A DNA stretch of 64,000 bases from Oscillospiraceae bacterium (GTDB lineage Bacteria; Bacillota; Clostridia; Oscillospirales; Oscillospiraceae), in NCBI GenBank assembly GCA_015067725.1, contig SVLX01000011.1:1-64000 (forward strand), written 5' to 3'. Of this stretch, positions 60,597 to 64,000 are shown one piece after another (positions within the stretch are counted from its first letter, which is position 1; every line of letters starts with the position of its first letter). Made by a program: the position numbers and the translations under genes. Below the pieces are notes generated by a model. It searched no databases, was not told where the DNA came from, and worked only from the letters and a program-made list of their open reading frames with translations.

Positions 60597-62648
60597 ATGT
60601 CCAGATTGACCTCTTTCGGCAAGCGGCTTCTGTGCCTGTTGCTGATTCTGACTCTGCTCCCGGTTACGGCACTGGCGGCAGAGGATGAGCCCCCCTTCAA
60701 ACTCCCCAAGCCACTGCCGGGAATCAACTTCACCGATGTCGCCCGGACGGCCTGGTATTATGATTCGGTGCGCCGGGTCTGTGCCCTGGGTCTGATGGAG
60801 GGGGTCAGCGGGACGCAGTTTGCTCCCGATGGTCAGGTGGCGCTGAGTCAGGGCATCACCGTTGCCGTCCGGGTCTATGAGATTTACCACGGCATTGAAG
60901 ATACCTCCGGGGACTATGACGGACCATGGTATGCTTACTATCTGGACAGAGCCAAGACCTATGGCCTGTTGCCCTCACCTTTGCGGTATACCGACGTGAC
61001 CCGGGCGGCGACCCGGGCGGAGCTGGCGGCAATTCTGGCTTCTGTCCTGCCGGAGGAGGAACTGCAGTGCATCAATCCGGTGGACTATCTCCACGACTAC
61101 AATGAGAAGAACCTGTACTGGGATGGGGTCATCACCCTGTACCGGGCGGGTGTGCTGACCGGTGATTTCCCCGGCGGCTTCAGCCCCAACCGGAATATTC
61201 GCCGCAGTGAGTTGGCGGCGGTGCTGGTGCGGCTGGTGTTGCCGGAATACCGGGTGCGGCTCGCTCCCGAGGGGACGGCTCTGGGCATGGAGGCTTTCTC
61301 CCTGCCGGAGCGACTGCCCGGGATTGCCTTTGACGATGTGAGCGTAAACCACTGGAGCTATCCCTATGTCCGGCAAGCCTATGCTTTGGGGCTGGTCAGC
61401 GGTGTCAGTGCCAATCGGTTTGATCCCAATGGCATGGTGCGGCTGAATCAGGCTGTGGCAGTGGCGGTGCGGATTTATGAAAAATACTATGGCATGACGG
61501 ACGGGGCTGAGGGCTATGGTGGCCCATGGTACAGCTATTACATGGACAAAGCCAAAACCTATGGCATACTCACCGATTATCTGGCCACCTTGCCGGTGGA
61601 GCAGGCGGTGACCCGGGCGGAGCTGGTGGCGATTCTCTATGGGGCACTGCCCAAGGGGGAATTGCCCGCCATCAAGACGGTGGGGCATTTGCCGGACTAT
61701 GACAACAGCGACCTGTACTGGCCACAGGCGCAGACCTTCTACCGGGCGGGCATCCTCACGGGACAGGACCAGTACGGCACATTCTGCCCCAGCAGTTTGG
61801 TGCGCCGCAGTGAGCTTGCCGCCCTGTTGAGCCGTCTGGTGTTGCCGGAGCAGAGGTCAACCGAAGAAATCGGGAAAAATACCGCCCTGAAGTCGGAGAC
61901 CATCTGCTATGGCACATCTTCCGGTGGGCGGGCGCTGAATGCTTACCGCTATGGCGAGGGCAAGAATGTGATGGTGCTGACCTTTGCCATCCACGGCTGG
62001 GAGGACAGTTTCCCCAGAGACGGGCAACTTCTGGTACATACCGGCAATGCCCTGCGCTCGGAGCTGGCCACGAATTTTGCGTCGCTGGTGTTATCCGGGG
62101 ATTGGTCGGTATACATTCTGCCCTGCCTGAATCCCGACGGACTCTATGCCGGTTGGACCCACGATGGTCCGGGTCGCTGCACACTGGCCTCCACAGACGA
62201 AAATGGCAACCGGCGGGAGCGGGGCATTGACATGAACCGCAGTTTCCCCTATTACTACAGCCGGGCATGGTCTGACCGGAATTACAACGGCACTGCCCCG
62301 CTCCAATCTCCTGAGGCGCAGGCATTGGCGACGTTTACCCAGAAAGTCATGGGTCAGGGGAAGAACATCCTCATTGACACCCACGGCTGGTATCAGCAGA
62401 CCATTGTGGAGGGCGGCACATCCAATCCCATTTACCGGGCCTTCAAGACCTACTTCCCCGGAAATGTCCATACCTATCTGGGCGGCTCCGGCGGCTACTA
62501 CAGCGCCTGGGCGGGGTATACCTTGGATTATGAAGCCTGTCTGTTTGAATTCCCCAAGGTGAAAAGTGCCATGGAGTTCTATGAGAAGGGCTATCAGGGG
62601 GCATTCATTGCGGCGATTAAAGATTTGCTCCGGAGTCAGGGGCAGTAA
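60597..62648 (+). CDS. Secreted M14 zinc carboxypeptidase with six SLH repeats
   Basis: The 683-residue protein has a signal peptide (cleavage likely after ALA near residue 27), then two blocks of three S-layer homology repeats each (about residues 43-215 and 235-420), which are internally duplicated. The catalytic domain (about 430-683) shows zinc ligands H466 and E469 (HGWE) and H596 (DTHGW), the NPDG and DMNRS binding motifs, and a late FEF with the likely catalytic Glu. It is probably held at the cell surface by SLH-polysaccharide contacts and trims peptidoglycan stem peptides or other peptides. AAAGGAG precedes the ATG. Confidence 0.93.
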   Translation: MSRLTSFGKRLLCLLLILTLLPVTALAAEDEPPFKLPKPLPGINFTDVARTAWYYDSVRRVCALGLMEGVSGTQFAPDGQVALSQGITVAVRVYEIYHGIEDTSGDYDGPWYAYYLDRAKTYGLLPSPLRYTDVTRAATRAELAAILASVLPEEELQCINPVDYLHDYNEKNLYWDGVITLYRAGVLTGDFPGGFSPNRNIRRSELAAVLVRLVLPEYRVRLAPEGTALGMEAFSLPERLPGIAFDDVSVNHWSYPYVRQAYALGLVSGVSANRFDPNGMVRLNQAVAVAVRIYEKYYGMTDGAEGYGGPWYSYYMDKAKTYGILTDYLATLPVEQAVTRAELVAILYGALPKGELPAIKTVGHLPDYDNSDLYWPQAQTFYRAGILTGQDQYGTFCPSSLVRRSELAALLSRLVLPEQRSTEEIGKNTALKSETICYGTSSGGRALNAYRYGEGKNVMVLTFAIHGWEDSFPRDGQLLVHTGNALRSELATNFASLVLSGDWSVYILPCLNPDGLYAGWTHDGPGRCTLASTDENGNRRERGIDMNRSFPYYYSRAWSDRNYNGTAPLQSPEAQALATFTQKVMGQGKNILIDTHGWYQQTIVEGGTSNPIYRAFKTYFPGNVHTYLGGSGGYYSAWAGYTLDYEACLFEFPKVKSAMEFYEKGYQGAFIAAIKDLLRSQGQ

Positions 62649-62663
62649 TTGAACAGGAACAGG

Positions 62664-62698
62664 AAAAGGGATGTACCGGGGGTTGGTACATCCCTTTT
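62664..62698. terminator. Bidirectional terminator between SLH-M14 and SIR2-TPR genes
   Basis: AAAAGGGATGTACC (62664-62677) pairs perfectly with GGTACATCCCTTTT (62685-62698) around a 7-base loop. Confidence 0.92.
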
Positions 62699-62701
62699 GG
62701 G

Positions 62702-64000
62702 TTATTTGGGTTTGCGGAGGGCATCGGCCTTGGCGCGGAGGGCGGTGGCTTCTTCGTGGCGGCCCATTCTTTTTAAAAGCTCGCCAATATGCGCATAGAG
62801 TGAGGACTTCTGGGGATTGAGATTAATAGCATTGCGATATACTGTTATCGCTTCTTCATAATAACCTGCATCTACCAATATATCTGCTAATGCTTCGTGA
62901 TTTATGGCATTTTGGGGATCAAAGCGAACAGGATGATGGTACATCATGATCGCTTCTCCAAAACGCTTCAATTCAAACAGAAGATTGCCGAGACCCCAAA
63001 AAGAGTAGGTGTCGGTAGGATTAAGACGAATAGCCTCGCGGTACTCCCGCTCGGCAACATCGTATTTCTTAATACCCTCCAGACAGCGTGCATACCAGTA
63101 ATGACCTTTCGCAAATTCTGGAACAAGACTGGTAATTAGTCGGCATTTCTCTATTGCGTCGTTGCTATGCTCGTAATCGACTAGATTTGCGATTTCCTCC
63201 AAAATTGGCAAGTAAGGATTGGTTATAATCTTTGTGTAGTTTTGACGAATCTCCCCAAAGGCCTCCATCTCCTGCTCCTGAATCTCCCCCAAATCCGGCA
63301 GGCGGCAACCCAGAGCCTGTCCCATCCGCACCATGACCTCGTCAAAGCCACAGCCGAACATCCTTATGCCGTCGCTTTCCTCCAAAAACTGCCGGACAGT
63401 GGGCGACTTGACCTCCTGACCATAGAACATCCAGTAGGGCTTCTTCCAGTCGGTCTTAAATCGCCCGGCATTGGCCAGAAGATAATCCATGACGCTCTTG
63501 TCATTTCCGGCATAGCCAATGAATACCGGATGGTAGTTGGAGAAGATTTTCTCCAGCGCAGATTCCCACTGTTTATCCATGGTCTGCAGGGCAGTGGTGG
63601 CGCTTTTGGGCTCCAACAGCAAATCCCGGTGAATCTTAATGACCGTGGGGCGGGAGGGATGACCGGTGACATACCCGGCCAGATTCTCATGACCAATGAC
63701 CAGCGGGAGTCTGCCGGTAAACTTGGTGACGGCATCTTCCGTCAAGTGGTCAAAGTTGGTGGTGATGACCACATTGTGGGGGGAGTTGGTCAGCAGTTGC
63801 GCCAACAGCAGGTATCCGGCGCTGGGTCTTCCGGCGGCGGTGATACGCTCAATTTCCGCATAGCCATCGGTGGGGAAGTCCCGGAATCGGCGGTCATAAT
63901 ACTCGCTGTAGAAGCTCACCATGTTTTCGTCGGTGATGCCCAGTTCCGCCCGCCAGCGCAGATGTCCTTTGGGATTGTCCTTTTTCATGTAAGCATCCCA
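62702..64000 (-). CDS. SIR2-like domain protein with C-terminal TPR repeats (partial, 5' end outside)
   Basis: At least 432 residues are seen; the frame is open to the window edge and the N-terminal SIR2 glycine motif is missing, so the true start lies outside. The visible SIR2 part has VVITTNFDHLTEDAV (a TTN-x-D motif for NAD), TVIKIHRDL (the expected His in KIHG is HRD) and FIGYAGNDKSVMDYL. About four TPR repeats end the protein (AEREYREAIRLNPTDT and three others). SIR2 with a repeat sensor is a common phage-defence NADase layout, but that role is inferred. Bases 62815-63245, coding for the TPR part, are AT-rich compared with both sides. Confidence 0.82.
   Translation of the reverse strand, partial: WDAYMKKDNPKGHLRWRAELGITDENMVSFYSEYYDRRFRDFPTDGYAEIERITAAGRPSAGYLLLAQLLTNSPHNVVITTNFDHLTEDAVTKFTGRLPLVIGHENLAGYVTGHPSRPTVIKIHRDLLLEPKSATTALQTMDKQWESALEKIFSNYHPVFIGYAGNDKSVMDYLLANAGRFKTDWKKPYWMFYGQEVKSPTVRQFLEESDGIRMFGCGFDEVMVRMGQALGCRLPDLGEIQEQEMEAFGEIRQNYTKIITNPYLPILEEIANLVDYEHSNDAIEKCRLITSLVPEFAKGHYWYARCLEGIKKYDVAEREYREAIRLNPTDTYSFWGLGNLLFELKRFGEAIMMYHHPVRFDPQNAINHEALADILVDAGYYEEAITVYRNAINLNPQKSSLYAHIGELLKRMGRHEEATALRAKADALRKPK

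Overview
The window reads as chromosomal DNA from a spore-forming, strictly anaerobic Clostridia member, most likely Oscillospirales/Oscillospiraceae. The grounds are: high GC for a Firmicute, Shine-Dalgarno sites of the AGGAGG type before nearly every gene, TTG/GTG starts, gene orders typical of Firmicutes (ecfA1-ecfA2-ecfT-truA, der-plsY-gpsA, dnaG-sigma, holB-ricT, DUF177-rpmF), a spoVAC gene, a CO dehydrogenase/acetyl-CoA synthase locus, and CTCCCTC-type intergenic repeats that I associate from memory with this group. This is inference from gene content; no 16S rRNA is present. I saw no tRNA, rRNA, CRISPR array, transposase or phage gene.

Layout. 1-10 kb: intergenic repeat modules, a two-gene membrane pair (DUF5058 plus partner, minus), a class A penicillin-binding protein with an inserted zinc ribbon, an rRNA-type methyltransferase, an ECF transporter core (ecfA1, ecfA2, ecfT) and truA, which ends against a 13-copy 18-bp tandem repeat. 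10-20 kb: a DUF5711 protein, a ClpE-like unfoldase, a Gfo/Idh/MocA oxidoreductase, an ABC exporter wedged between two copies of the 5' end of an XRE regulator gene, a DUF1963 protein and an Abi_2-type abortive infection protein. 20-26 kb: cooS-cooC-acsB, a compact carbonyl-branch Wood-Ljungdahl operon with a strong promoter and a terminator. 26-35 kb: a cupin, an ECF sigma/anti-sigma pair, an MscS channel, an EF-G paralogue, DUF177-rpmF and der-plsY-gpsA. 35-47 kb: XRE regulators, ychF, serine dehydratase, proS, ricT, holB, a CFI-box protein and a copper resistance unit (csoR-copA with a CopZ-like tail). 47-56 kb: a LUD protein, an orphan spoVAC, two DUF4230 proteins, a kinase-like protein, a radical SAM protein and dnaG followed by two sigma-like genes. 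56-64 kb: rpmE, a DUF3267 protein, hflX, a YigZ protein, dgt, a secreted SLH-M14 carboxypeptidase, and a SIR2-TPR protein cut by the window end.

How the genes fit together. Most genes are housekeeping (translation, cell wall, replication, lipid synthesis). The accessory parts are the CODH/ACS operon (CO2/CO to acetyl-CoA; the methyl-branch genes are not here), copper homeostasis under a palindromic CsoR operator, an envelope-stress-like ECF sigma/anti-sigma pair, several small XRE regulators with visible candidate operators, and two likely defence genes (Abi_2, SIR2-TPR). The points most worth following up are the exporter inserted between duplicated regulator 5' ends, the CopA whose CopZ-like tail has its own ribosome binding site, the second degenerate sigma gene after dnaG, the compositional mosaic in the SIR2-TPR gene, the operator arrays of the XRE genes, and the variable tandem-repeat element family.
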